Shown one piece after another: positions 17,392-25,365 of a DNA stretch of 64,000 nt. The notes below the pieces were generated by a model. The model did no database searches, had not been told where the DNA came from, and worked only from the letters and a program-made list of their open reading frames with translations. The stretch's first letter is position 1, and each line of letters begins with the position of its first letter. The stretch covers positions 806,001-870,000 of the forward strand of contig NZ_JANHLD010000003.1 in assembly GCF_028682455.1 (NCBI RefSeq), written 5' to 3'. Source of the DNA: Pseudomonas putida. Lineage in GTDB: Bacteria; Pseudomonadota; Gammaproteobacteria; Pseudomonadales; Pseudomonadaceae. The position numbers were made by a program, and so were the translations under genes.

Positions 17392-18739
17392 GAGCGGTCT
17401 CCTCGGGCAATACGTGGGCAACGCTCAGGCGTTCACGGGTGAAATAGGTGCGCGCAGCGTTCTGGATGTCGGCCGGGGTCACGCTCTTGAGCTCATCGAG
17501 TTCGCTGTCGATCAGTTTCCACGACAGGCCGACTGTTTCCAGCATGCCGATGGCGGTGGCCTGGCTGCTGATGGAGTCGCGGTCGTAGACCAGCCCGGCG
17601 ATCACCTGGGCCCGTACACGCTCCAGTTCTTCAGCCGACGGCGGGGTGCTCTTGAGTTCGTCGAGCAGCTTCCAGATGCCGCCTTCCACCTCGGCTAGGG
17701 TCTTGTTCTTCTGCTGGTTTGGTGTGGCCGAGATCAGGAACAGGCTGTCGCCACGGGTGAACGGGTTGTAGTTGGATGAGGCGCCGGATACCAGCTCCTG
17801 GCCGCGCTCCAGCCGGCTCGGCAGGCGGGCGCTGTAACCGCCGTCCAGCAGCGCGGAGATCAGGCGCAGGGCGTGCACGGTGCGCGGGTCCTTGGCGGTG
17901 GCCAGGCCCGGGACGTTGAAACCGTAGATCAGGCTCGGCAACTGGGTGCGTACATGCAGGGTGGTTTCCCGCAGGCCCGGCTCGGCCAGCTCCAGTGGCA
18001 GCTTGACCGGTGGGATCGCACGCTTGGCAATCGGGCCGAAGAAGCGCTGGGCCAGGCCCTTGACCTCTTCGGCGGTGACGTCACCGACTACCACCAGGGT
18101 GGCGTTGTTCGGCGCATACCAGGATTCGTACCAGTGACGCAGTTCCTCGACCTTCATGCGGTCCAGGTCGGCCATCCAGCCGATGGTCGGGGTGCGGTAG
18201 CTGCTGGCGGGGAAGGCCATGGCGCTGAACAGCTCGAACGCCTTGGCGCTGGGCTGGTCGTCGGTGCGCAGGCGGCGCTCTTCCTTGATGACCTCGATTT
18301 CGCGGCTGAACTCGTCGGCCGGCAGGCGCAGGCTGGCCATGCGGTCGGCTTCAAGCTCCAGGGCGACCGGCAGGCGGTCGCGGGCCAGCACCTGGTAGTA
18401 AGCGGTGTAGTCGTCGCTGGTGAAGGCGTTTTCTTCGGCGCCCAGGTCACGCAGGATGCGCGAGGCTTCGCCGGGGCCAAGTTTCTCGCTGCCCTTGAAC
18501 ATCATGTGCTCCAGGGCGTGGGACAGGCCGGTCTGGCCCGGGGACTCGTAGGTGGAGCCCACCTTGTACCAGATTTGCGAAACCACCACCGGCGCCCGGT
18601 GGTCCTCGCGCACGACCACTTTCAGGCCGTTGTCGAGAATGAACTCGTGGGTGGGTTGCGGATCGGCGGCAAAGGCGGCGAGCGGCAGAAAAACTGTGCT
18701 GAGCAACAGGCCAGCGGCGCGGCGGGCTAGAGCATTCAT
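17384..18739 (-). CDS. M16 family zinc peptidase, catalytic partner
   Basis: The 451-residue precursor has a clear signal peptide (residues 1-25, ending AAFAAD). The inverted zinc motif HxxEH is present as H74-A-L-E77-H78, with the more distal Glu in EVIKEERR completing the ligand set. Two M16 halves follow, with GGYSARLPSRLE as the R/Y pair region. It likely works in the periplasm on peptides together with the inactive partner encoded downstream, whose start overlaps its end by eight bases. The two form an operon with rsmD and diverge from ftsY. Confidence 0.92.
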   Translation of the reverse strand: MNALARRAAGLLLSTVFLPLAAFAADPQPTHEFILDNGLKVVVREDHRAPVVVSQIWYKVGSTYESPGQTGLSHALEHMMFKGSEKLGPGEASRILRDLGAEENAFTSDDYTAYYQVLARDRLPVALELEADRMASLRLPADEFSREIEVIKEERRLRTDDQPSAKAFELFSAMAFPASSYRTPTIGWMADLDRMKVEELRHWYESWYAPNNATLVVVGDVTAEEVKGLAQRFFGPIAKRAIPPVKLPLELAEPGLRETTLHVRTQLPSLIYGFNVPGLATAKDPRTVHALRLISALLDGGYSARLPSRLERGQELVSGASSNYNPFTRGDSLFLISATPNQQKNKTLAEVEGGIWKLLDELKSTPPSAEELERVRAQVIAGLVYDRDSISSQATAIGMLETVGLSWKLIDSELDELKSVTPADIQNAARTYFTRERLSVAHVLPEETAHE

Positions 18740-18969
18740 ACGTTGTTTAACCTGTAGGACTGCCCGCGTGGTCTTAGCGTCAGCGGGCTAGGAGGTGCTA
18801 GGATACTGATCCGGTTGCCTGACGACCATGCCTGTCGTGGATCTGACCCGCAGGCCACAAGACAAAATGTTGCGCATGAACGAGCCGGAATAAAAGTAGT
18901 CTGTTCTGCGTTAAAAGTATTTTCGAGGCGCCGCAGTGGCGCATCGCTACCCTGAGATAGCCGTCTTCC

Positions 18970-20481
18970 ATGTTTGGTTCCAACGACGACAAAAAGACGC
19001 CGGCCGCGGCTGGTGAAAAGAAAGGCCTGTTCGGCTGGCTGCGCAGAAAGCCGCAGCAACCCGTTGCCGAGCAGCCGCAAAGCCCTGAACCGACCGAACC
19101 GGAGCAGCCTGCAGCGCTGGCCGCCGAGGCAACGGCTGCCGTTGCCCCGGTCGAGGTTGTACCTGCAACTGCAACCGTATCCGTGCCGGAACCTGTGCCT
19201 GTCGCCGCGTCGGAGCCTGTGCCTCCAGTGGTTGCAGTCGAGCCTGAGCCGCACGCCGGCCTGGTCCTGCCTGTGCCTGAAGAGCCGGTCGCCCTGGTGC
19301 CCGACCTTGAGCCGCATACCCCGCCGCCTATCCCCGAGCGCCCGGCCCCTGTCGTGCCGCCGGTGACCGAGCCTGCACCGGTAGTGGTTGCCCAGCCTGA
19401 ACCTGTTGCCACGCCGGTCGTTACGCCCGAGCCTGCGCCTGTAGCGCCTGTAGCGCCTGTAGCGCCTGTAGCGCCTGTAGCTACCGTTGCGCCAGTGGTC
19501 GCGCCTGAGCCTGTCGAGGCACCTGTTCCGGAGCGCAGCGAAGAGAGCAAGGGCGGGTTCTTTGCCCGCCTCAAGCAGGGCCTGTCGAAGACCAGCGCCA
19601 GTATCGGCGAGGGGATGGCGAGCCTGTTCCTGGGCAAGAAAGCCATTGACGACGACCTGCTCGACGAAATCGAAACCCGCCTGCTGACCGCCGACGTTGG
19701 CGTCGAGGCCACCTCGGTGATCGTCCAGAGCCTGACCCAGAAGGTCGCGCGCAAGCAGCTGGCCGACAGCGATGCCCTGTACAAATCCCTGCAAGGTGAA
19801 CTGGCCGACCTGCTCAAGCCGGTCGAGCAACCCCTGCGCATCCAGGCACAGGCCAAGCCTTTCGTGATCCTGGTGGTCGGCGTCAACGGCGCCGGCAAGA
19901 CCACTACCATCGGCAAGCTGGCGAAAAAGCTCCAGCTCGAAGGCAAGAAGGTCATGCTGGCTGCGGGTGACACCTTCCGTGCTGCCGCGGTCGAGCAGTT
20001 GCAGGTGTGGGGCGAGCGCAACCAGATCCCGGTGATCGCCCAGCACACCGGCGCCGACTCGGCCTCGGTGATCTTCGATGCAGTCCAGGCCGCCAAGGCC
20101 CGGGGCATCGATGTACTGATCGCCGATACCGCCGGTCGCCTGCACACCAAAGACAACCTGATGGAAGAGTTGAAGAAGGTTCGTCGGGTCATCGGCAAGC
20201 TCGACGCCGACGCGCCGCACGAAGTCCTGCTGGTGCTGGACGCCGGCACCGGCCAGAACGCCATCAACCAGGCCAAGCATTTCAATCAGAGCGTCGAGCT
20301 CACGGGCCTGGCGCTGACCAAGCTCGACGGCACCGCCAAGGGCGGGGTGATCTTTGCCCTGGCCAAGCAGTTCGGCCTGCCGATCCGCTATATTGGCGTG
20401 GGCGAAGGCATCGATGACTTGCGCACTTTCGAAGCCGAACCCTTCGTGAAAGCACTGTTTGCCGAGCGGGAGCATCCATGA
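18970..20481 (+). CDS. ftsY: Signal recognition particle receptor FtsY
   Basis: FtsY is the membrane-docking GTPase for SRP-ribosome complexes. The 503-residue protein has an acidic, proline/valine/glutamate-rich N-terminal A domain (about residues 10-190), an N domain, and the G domain with GVNGAGKTTT (G1, about residue 303), DTFRAAAVEQL, DTAGRLHTK (G3) and TKLDGTAKGG (G4). The A domain contains an Ala-Pro-Val repeat encoded by a perfect nine-base tandem repeat. The stop overlaps the ftsE ATG by four bases (ATGA). The ftsY-ftsE-ftsX-rpoH order is standard in gammaproteobacteria. Confidence 0.97.
   Translation: MFGSNDDKKTPAAAGEKKGLFGWLRRKPQQPVAEQPQSPEPTEPEQPAALAAEATAAVAPVEVVPATATVSVPEPVPVAASEPVPPVVAVEPEPHAGLVLPVPEEPVALVPDLEPHTPPPIPERPAPVVPPVTEPAPVVVAQPEPVATPVVTPEPAPVAPVAPVAPVAPVATVAPVVAPEPVEAPVPERSEESKGGFFARLKQGLSKTSASIGEGMASLFLGKKAIDDDLLDEIETRLLTADVGVEATSVIVQSLTQKVARKQLADSDALYKSLQGELADLLKPVEQPLRIQAQAKPFVILVVGVNGAGKTTTIGKLAKKLQLEGKKVMLAAGDTFRAAAVEQLQVWGERNQIPVIAQHTGADSASVIFDAVQAAKARGIDVLIADTAGRLHTKDNLMEELKKVRRVIGKLDADAPHEVLLVLDAGTGQNAINQAKHFNQSVELTGLALTKLDGTAKGGVIFALAKQFGLPIRYIGVGEGIDDLRTFEAEPFVKALFAEREHP
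19435..19479 (+). repeat. Nine-base tandem repeat in ftsY
   Basis: Five exact copies of gcgcctgta encode Ala-Pro-Val in the linker-like A domain. Each unit is a whole number of codons, so copy-number changes would keep the frame. Confidence 0.95.
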
Positions 20482-21149
20482 TTCGATTCGAACAGGTCGC
20501 CAAGCGCTACCCCAATGGCCACGTTGGCCTGCATGAGTTGAGTTTTCGGGTGCGTCGGGGCGAGTTCCTGTTCGTCACCGGCCATTCCGGCGCTGGCAAG
20601 AGCACCTTGCTGCGCCTGCTGCTGGCCATGGAGCGTCCTACCAGCGGCAAACTGCTGCTGGCCGGGCAGGACCTGGGGCAGATCAGCACGGCGCAGATTC
20701 CCTTCCTGCGCCGTCAGATCGGCGTCGTGTTCCAGAACCACCAGCTGTTGTTCGACCGTACCGTATTCAACAACGTCGCCCTGCCGCTGCAGATCCTCGG
20801 CCTTTCCAAGGTGGAGATCGCCAAGCGGGTCGATTCTGCGCTCGAGCGCGTGGCCCTGTCGGACAAGGCCGTTCTGTTCCCGGGCGATCTGTCCACCGGC
20901 CAGCAACAACGTGTCGGCATCGCCCGCGCCATCGTTCACCGCCCGGCCTTGCTGCTGGCGGACGAACCCACCGGTAACCTCGACCCGCGCCTGGCCGCGG
21001 AGATCATGGGTGTATTCGAAGACATCAACCGCCTGGGCACCAGCGTGCTGATCGCCAGTCACGACCTGGCGCTGATCGCGCGCATGCGCCATCGCATGCT
21101 GACCCTGCAGCGCGGCCGCTTGATCGGCGACGGGGAGGCCGGGCAATGA
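20478..21149 (+). CDS. ftsE: Cell division ATP-binding protein FtsE
   Basis: FtsE is the ATPase of the FtsEX complex that controls periplasmic amidases at the septum. The 223-residue protein has Walker A GHSGAGKST, the Q loop FQNHQLL, the ABC signature LSTGQQQRVG, Walker B LLLADEPTGNLD and the switch His in ASHDLAL. It opens with MIRFEQVAKRYPNG as usual. The start overlaps ftsY and the end overlaps ftsX, both in ATGA fashion, indicating coupled translation. Confidence 0.97.
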   Translation: MIRFEQVAKRYPNGHVGLHELSFRVRRGEFLFVTGHSGAGKSTLLRLLLAMERPTSGKLLLAGQDLGQISTAQIPFLRRQIGVVFQNHQLLFDRTVFNNVALPLQILGLSKVEIAKRVDSALERVALSDKAVLFPGDLSTGQQQRVGIARAIVHRPALLLADEPTGNLDPRLAAEIMGVFEDINRLGTSVLIASHDLALIARMRHRMLTLQRGRLIGDGEAGQ

Positions 21150-22174
21150 GTGCAACACGTAGTCCCAAGGTTTCCGAGCGGGTAGCGCCAAAGGCCGCTG
21201 ATCCACAACCGGAAAAGAAAAAGCGCGACAGTCATGACGACGACGGCCCAGATTTTCGCACCCTGTTGCATGCCTGGCTGGAAAGTCACCGTTCAAGCCT
21301 GATGGACAGCCTGCGCCGCCTGGGCAAGCAGCCCATCGGCAGCTTCTTCACCTGCCTGGTGATGGCGGTGGCCTTGAGCCTGCCCATGGGGTTGTCGCTG
21401 CTGTTGAGCAACGTCGAACGGCTCGGTGGCTCTTGGCAGCGTGCGGCGCAGATCTCCCTGTACCTCAAGCTGGACGCCAGCAGCAGTGACGGTGAAGCCC
21501 TGCGTGAGCAGATCAAAGGCCTGCCCGGCGTTGCCGAGGCCGAGTACGTGAGCCGCGAGAAGGCGCTGGAAGAGTTCCAGCAGCAGTCCGGCCTGGGTGA
21601 CGCCCTTCGCGAGCTGCCTGAGAACCCGCTACCCGGCGTGGTGGTGGTGACGCCGGCAGAAGTCGACAAACCGGCCCTTGAAGCCTTGCGCCAGCGCCTG
21701 GCGGAACTGCCCAAGGTCGATGTGGCGCAGTTGGACCTGCTGTGGGTCGAACGCCTGGCTGCCATCCTCAAGTTGGGCGACCGTTTTGTGTTCGGCCTGA
21801 CCGTATTGCTGGTTTCTGCGCTGCTTTTGGTAATTGGTAACACAATTCGCCTGCACATCGAGAACCGTCGTACCGAGATCGAGGTGATCAAGCTGGTAGG
21901 CGGCACGGACAGCTATGTTCGCCGACCTTTCCTGTACATGGGCGCCTTGTACGGCCTGGGGGCCGGGGTATTGGCCTGGGGGGTGCTGGCGTTTGGCCTT
22001 AACTGGCTCAACGACGCGGTTATCGGGCTTTCCGGCCTGTATGGCAGCGATTTCGCCCTGGCAGGGGTGCCATCAGCCGATGGTCTGTCGCTCTTGCTTG
22101 GAGCCGTGCTGTTAGGGTATATCGGTGCTTGGATTGCGGTCGCCCGCCACTTGAGCGAGCTTGCACCGCGATAG
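21146..22174 (+). CDS. ftsX: Cell division membrane protein FtsX
   Basis: FtsX is the permease-like partner of FtsE. The 342-residue protein has a long charged cytoplasmic N-terminus (about 70 residues), a first membrane helix near residues 70-95, a periplasmic loop that in the family contacts amidase activators, and three more helices towards the C-terminus, with GGTDSYVRRPFLY between them. The order and length fit Pseudomonas FtsX. It ends 113 bases before the rpoH ATG. Confidence 0.96.
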   Translation: MSATRSPKVSERVAPKAADPQPEKKKRDSHDDDGPDFRTLLHAWLESHRSSLMDSLRRLGKQPIGSFFTCLVMAVALSLPMGLSLLLSNVERLGGSWQRAAQISLYLKLDASSSDGEALREQIKGLPGVAEAEYVSREKALEEFQQQSGLGDALRELPENPLPGVVVVTPAEVDKPALEALRQRLAELPKVDVAQLDLLWVERLAAILKLGDRFVFGLTVLLVSALLLVIGNTIRLHIENRRTEIEVIKLVGGTDSYVRRPFLYMGALYGLGAGVLAWGVLAFGLNWLNDAVIGLSGLYGSDFALAGVPSADGLSLLLGAVLLGYIGAWIAVARHLSELAPR

Positions 22175-22210
22175 TGTCTTTTTGCTGCTATTGACTCTTT
22201 TCATTTTTAG

Positions 22211-22238
22211 GAAACTTTTTCCCTGGTTTCCGGTCAAT
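22211..22238 (+). promoter_or_regulatory. Candidate AlgU (sigma-E type) promoter of rpoH
   Basis: GAAACTT at 22211-22217, a 16-base spacer and TCAAT at 22234-22238. This is close to the GAACTT-N16-TCTGA consensus and is correctly placed about 50 bases before the rpoH start. A TTGACT at 22191 could serve a second, housekeeping promoter but has no clear -10. Confidence 0.45.
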
Positions 22239-22287
22239 GTTGGCAGTGCCCACGGGCACGAGTTTAGTGAGTCGGAGGTTTTTTCGT

Positions 22288-23142
22288 ATGACCACTTCGT
22301 TGCAACCTGCCTATGCCCTGGTTCCCGGCGCAAACCTGGAAGCCTACGTGCACACGGTCAACAGCATTCCATTGCTGACGCCGGAGCAGGAGCGTGAACT
22401 GGCCGAGAGTCTCTACTATGAGCAGGATCTTGAGGCGGCTCGGCAGATGGTGCTCGCCCACCTGCGGTTTGTCGTACATATCGCCCGCAGCTATTCCGGC
22501 TACGGGCTGGCCCAGGCCGACTTGATCCAGGAAGGCAACGTTGGCCTGATGAAAGCGGTCAAGCGTTTCAACCCTGAAATGGGCGTACGCCTGGTGTCCT
22601 TTGCCGTGCACTGGATCAAGGCGGAAATCCACGAGTTCATCCTGCGCAACTGGCGCATCGTCAAGGTGGCCACCACCAAGGCCCAGCGCAAGCTGTTCTT
22701 CAACCTGCGCAGCCAGAAAAAGCGTCTGGCCTGGCTGAACAACGACGAAGTTCATCGGGTTGCCGAAAGCCTGGGTGTGGAGCCGCGCGAAGTGCGCGAG
22801 ATGGAAAGTCGCCTCACTGGCCAGGACATGGCCTTCGATCCGGCGTCCGAAGCCGACGACGACAGCGCGTTCCAGTCGCCGGCCAACTACCTGGAAGACC
22901 ACCGGTACGACCCGGCGCGTCAGCTCGAGGATGCCGACTGGAGCGATAACTCCACCAGCAACCTGCATGAAGCCCTGCAAGGCCTGGACGACCGTAGCCG
23001 CGACATCCTCTACCAGCGCTGGCTGGCCGAGGAGAAAGCCACGCTGCATGACCTGGCCGAGAAATACAGCGTATCCGCCGAGCGGATTCGTCAGCTGGAG
23101 AAGAATGCGATGAACAAGGTGAAAGCCTTGATCGCAATCTGA
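22288..23142 (+). CDS. rpoH: RNA polymerase sigma factor RpoH (sigma-32)
   Basis: RpoH directs transcription of heat-shock chaperone and protease genes. The 284-residue protein has region 2 (DLIQEGNVGLMKAVKRF, then FAVHWIKAEIHEFILRNWRIVK), the RpoH box QRKLFFNLR at residues 133-141 that marks it as sigma-32 and is used for chaperone/FtsH control, and a region 4 helix-turn-helix (LHDLAEKYSVSAERIRQLE). The ATG has GGAGG 10 bases upstream. It follows ftsX, is preceded by an AlgU-like promoter and is followed by a strong terminator. Confidence 0.98.
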   Translation: MTTSLQPAYALVPGANLEAYVHTVNSIPLLTPEQERELAESLYYEQDLEAARQMVLAHLRFVVHIARSYSGYGLAQADLIQEGNVGLMKAVKRFNPEMGVRLVSFAVHWIKAEIHEFILRNWRIVKVATTKAQRKLFFNLRSQKKRLAWLNNDEVHRVAESLGVEPREVREMESRLTGQDMAFDPASEADDDSAFQSPANYLEDHRYDPARQLEDADWSDNSTSNLHEALQGLDDRSRDILYQRWLAEEKATLHDLAEKYSVSAERIRQLEKNAMNKVKALIAI

Positions 23143-23162
23143 GTCGTGCGACAGCAATAGTC

Positions 23163-23192
23163 AAAAAGCCCCGACGTGTCGGGGCTTTTTTA
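23163..23192 (+). terminator. Rho-independent terminator of rpoH
   Basis: Stem aagccccgac / gtcggggctt with a short loop and a T-run, 20 bases after the rpoH stop. Confidence 0.9.
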
Positions 23193-23224
23193 TTGGGGCT
23201 GAGTTTCAGGTAGCAGCGCGGGTC

Positions 23225-23230
23225 TATAAT
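23225..23230 (+). promoter_or_regulatory. -10 box for the DUF1993 gene
   Basis: Perfect TATAAT located 48 bases before the start codon and just after the rpoH terminator. The -35 region is weak. Confidence 0.45.
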
Positions 23231-23278
23231 CGCGCCACGTTGGTCCCGTCATTTTTCCGTCACCCTGTAGAGACTGTT

Positions 23279-23788
23279 ATGACCATTTCCTTGTACGCCG
23301 CTTCTGTTCCTGTCTTCAAGCAGATGCTCAACGCCTTGAGTGGGGTCCTGAACAAGGCCGAAGCTCACGCCACGGCGAAAAACATTGACCCGAGCGTCTT
23401 CCTGCAGGCTCGCCTGTATCCGGATATGTTTCCATTGGTTCGCCAGGTGCAGATCGCTGTTGATTTCGCCAAGGGTGTATCGGCGCGCCTGGCTGAGGTC
23501 GAGTTGCCCAAATACGATGACAACGAAACCACCTTTGCTGAACTGCAAGCGCTGATCACCAAGGTTCTGGCTTTCCTGGACGGCGTTACGCCAGCGCAGA
23601 TCGATGGTAAGGAAGGCATCGAGATCGTGACCCGTCCGGGCACGCCGAAAGAGAAACGCTTCAGTGGCCAGGCATATTTGCTGACCTACGGCCTGCCGCA
23701 GTTTTTCTTCCACGTCACCACGACTTACGCAATCTTGCGTCACAACGGTGTGGAAGTGGGCAAACGTGACTACATGGGCGCGTTCTAA
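23279..23788 (+). CDS. DUF1993 family protein
   Basis: A 169-residue cytoplasmic protein recognised as DUF1993 by its MTISLYAASVPVF opening, the conserved YPDMFPLVRQVQIA segment and the end segment FHVTTTYAILRHNGVEVGK. The fold in this family is a DinB-like four-helix bundle; function is unknown. The ATG was chosen because the family starts there; AGA-rich bases upstream give only a weak ribosome site. It has its own promoter and is bounded by terminators on both sides, so it is a single-gene unit. Confidence 0.87.
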   Translation: MTISLYAASVPVFKQMLNALSGVLNKAEAHATAKNIDPSVFLQARLYPDMFPLVRQVQIAVDFAKGVSARLAEVELPKYDDNETTFAELQALITKVLAFLDGVTPAQIDGKEGIEIVTRPGTPKEKRFSGQAYLLTYGLPQFFFHVTTTYAILRHNGVEVGKRDYMGAF

Positions 23789-23816
23789 GGCGTTTGCCCG
23801 GTAATCAGCAAACAAT

Positions 23817-23855
23817 AAAAGCCCGGCAAAGTATGCGCTTTGCCGGGCTTTTTAT
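23817..23855. terminator. Bidirectional terminator between the DUF1993 gene and mtgA
   Basis: Long stem aagcccggcaaag / ctttgccgggctt with flanking A and T runs, between convergent genes. Confidence 0.92.
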
Positions 23856-24574
23856 TGGCTCCAGGGCGCCTTGCGCGGGCTTTCGAGCTGCGCGAGGTAG
23901 CCACTGCCGCCTAGCTGGCGCATCTGCTGACGGATCCAGCCGGCACGCCGCGCCACGTAGCTGCTGGGGCGGCTGGCGCTCCAGTTGAGCGGGCTCGGTA
24001 GCACCGCGGCCAGCAGGCTCGCCTGCTGCCGGCTCAAGCGGCTGGCGTCGACACCGAAATGGTGCTGCGCGGCGGCTTGGGCACCAAACACCCCTTCGCC
24101 CCACTCGGCGCTGTTGAGGTAGACCTCAAGAATTCGCTCCTTGGACCACAGCAGCTCGATCAAGGTGGTGAACCAGGCCTCAAGCCCTTTGCGCAACCAA
24201 CTGCGCCCCGCCCATAGAAACTGATTCTTGGCCACTTGCTGGCTGAGGGTACTGGCGCCGCGAAGGCTGCCACCGCGTTCGTTATGGGCCAGCGCCGCCT
24301 GGATGGCGTTCAAGTCGAAGCCCCAGTGGTTGGCGAACTTCTGGTCTTCACCGGCGATTACCGCCACCTTGAGCTCATCGGAAATGCGCTCCCAGGGCTC
24401 CCAGTCGCGTTGCAGGTCGATTGGCTGGCCGTTGAACCAGGACTCGACCTTGCGTTCGACCATCAGCGCAGTGCCGGGTGGTGGTACCCAGCGGAACACC
24501 AATACCAGCAGCACGCTGCCAACGGCAAACCAGAGCAGGGCGCGGGTGAGGCGGCGGAAAATGGAAGACAACAT
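23852..24574 (-). CDS. mtgA: Monofunctional peptidoglycan glycosyltransferase MtgA
   Basis: MtgA polymerises lipid II into glycan strands at the inner membrane. The 240-residue protein has one N-terminal membrane helix (about residues 8-28) and a GT51 domain with the catalytic Glu in AGEDQKFANHWG, then RGASTLSQQVAKNQFL and ERILEVYLNSAEWGEG with the second conserved Glu. The start MLSSIFRRL is preferred: the in-frame ATG 12 codons earlier lies inside a perfect TATAAT box and so would not be transcribed from that promoter. It is convergent with the DUF1993 gene and divergent from the DUF423 gene. Confidence 0.93.
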   Translation of the reverse strand: MLSSIFRRLTRALLWFAVGSVLLVLVFRWVPPPGTALMVERKVESWFNGQPIDLQRDWEPWERISDELKVAVIAGEDQKFANHWGFDLNAIQAALAHNERGGSLRGASTLSQQVAKNQFLWAGRSWLRKGLEAWFTTLIELLWSKERILEVYLNSAEWGEGVFGAQAAAQHHFGVDASRLSRQQASLLAAVLPSPLNWSASRPSSYVARRAGWIRQQMRQLGGSGYLAQLESPRKAPWSQ

Positions 24575-24608
24575 AGGTGATGGCTTGGCCGAACCGATGG
24601 AGCGGGCC

Positions 24609-24614
24609 ATTATA
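24609..24614 (-). promoter_or_regulatory. -10 box of mtgA
   Basis: TATAAT on the minus strand, 35 bases ahead of the chosen mtgA start. It overlaps an alternative ATG and therefore argues for the shorter protein. The -35 box is poor. Confidence 0.45.
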
Positions 24615-24643
24615 CAGACCCTGTGCTGACTAGGAGTCATCCC

Positions 24644-25015
24644 ATGCTTCGTAGCTTTCTGCTGCTTGCGGCGTTTTTCGGATTCACCGGCGTGGCCCTG
24701 GGCGCCTTCGCCGCCCATGGCCTCAAGGGACGCTTGAGCAGCGAGTACCTGGCGATCTTCCAGACCGGTGTGACCTATCAGCTGGTCCATGCCCTGGCCC
24801 TGCTCGGAGTTGCCGTGCTGGCCACGCAGTTGCCCGGACGCCTGGTGGGCTGGGCCGGTGGCCTGTTCGCCCTGGGGATCGTGTTGTTTTCCGGCAGCCT
24901 GTACCTGCTGACCCTCAGCGGCATTGGCAAGCTGGGCATCATCACCCCCATCGGTGGCCTGGCATTCCTCGGTGGCTGGCTGTGCCTGGGCCTTGCTGCC
25001 TGGCGCCTGGGTTGA
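24644..25015 (+). CDS. DUF423 family membrane protein
   Basis: A 123-residue integral membrane protein with four predicted helices: residues about 3-22, 40-62, 68-90 and 95-118. The signatures GVALGAFAAHGLK and YQLVHALALL are those of DUF423 (YgdD-like) inner-membrane proteins of unknown function. The ATG has AGGAG eight bases upstream. It is divergent from mtgA and followed by thiS about 100 bases later. Confidence 0.88.
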   Translation: MLRSFLLLAAFFGFTGVALGAFAAHGLKGRLSSEYLAIFQTGVTYQLVHALALLGVAVLATQLPGRLVGWAGGLFALGIVLFSGSLYLLTLSGIGKLGIITPIGGLAFLGGWLCLGLAAWRLG

Positions 25016-25054
25016 CCCGGCAGTCCAAATCGAGACGAATGGCGATGCTTGGCC

Positions 25055-25084
25055 TTGGTCGCAGCACCTGATCGGGGCTAGAAT
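25055..25084 (+). promoter_or_regulatory. Candidate sigma-70 promoter for thiS-thiG-trmB
   Basis: TTGGTC (-35) at 25055-25060, an 18-base spacer and TAGAAT (-10) at 25079-25084. The transcript would start about 25 bases before the thiS ATG, leaving no room for a TPP riboswitch. Confidence 0.5.
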
Positions 25085-25116
25085 GCTGGCCCCTAAAAAT
25101 AATGGTGGCCGTGCGC

Positions 25117-25317
25117 ATGCGCATTCAATTGAACGGTGAACCCTTCGAGTTGCCCGACGGCGAAAGCGTCGAGGCCCTGCTGGCCCGCCTGGACCTTGTC
25201 GGGCGCCGCGTCGCGGTAGAGCTCAACCTGGATATCGTGCCACGTAGCCAGCATGCAGCCACGTCGCTGCGTGACGGCGATCAGGTCGAAGTCGTGCATG
25301 CCATCGGCGGCGGCTAG
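25117..25317 (+). CDS. thiS: Sulfur carrier protein ThiS
   Basis: ThiS is the small ubiquitin-like carrier whose C-terminal glycine is made into a thiocarboxylate and gives sulfur to ThiG for the thiazole of thiamine. The 66-residue protein starts MRIQLNGEPFELPDG and ends HAIGGG, so the essential terminal Gly-Gly is present. An in-frame ATG five codons earlier is possible but the family starts at the chosen one. thiG follows 48 bases downstream. Confidence 0.95.
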   Translation: MRIQLNGEPFELPDGESVEALLARLDLVGRRVAVELNLDIVPRSQHAATSLRDGDQVEVVHAIGGG

Positions 25318-25365
25318 GGCCCCAGGATTACCTTGCAAGTCCCTCAACCTTTCAGAGGATTTCCG

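Noticed and set aside
24575..24610. Longer MtgA starting at the ATG at 24610
   Set aside because: That ATG is inside a perfect TATAAT box of the same strand; transcription from it would start downstream of the ATG.
25015..25117. TPP riboswitch ahead of thiS
   Set aside because: The likely promoter -10 at 25079-25084 leaves about 25 bases of leader, too short for a TPP aptamer, and no aptamer core was seen.
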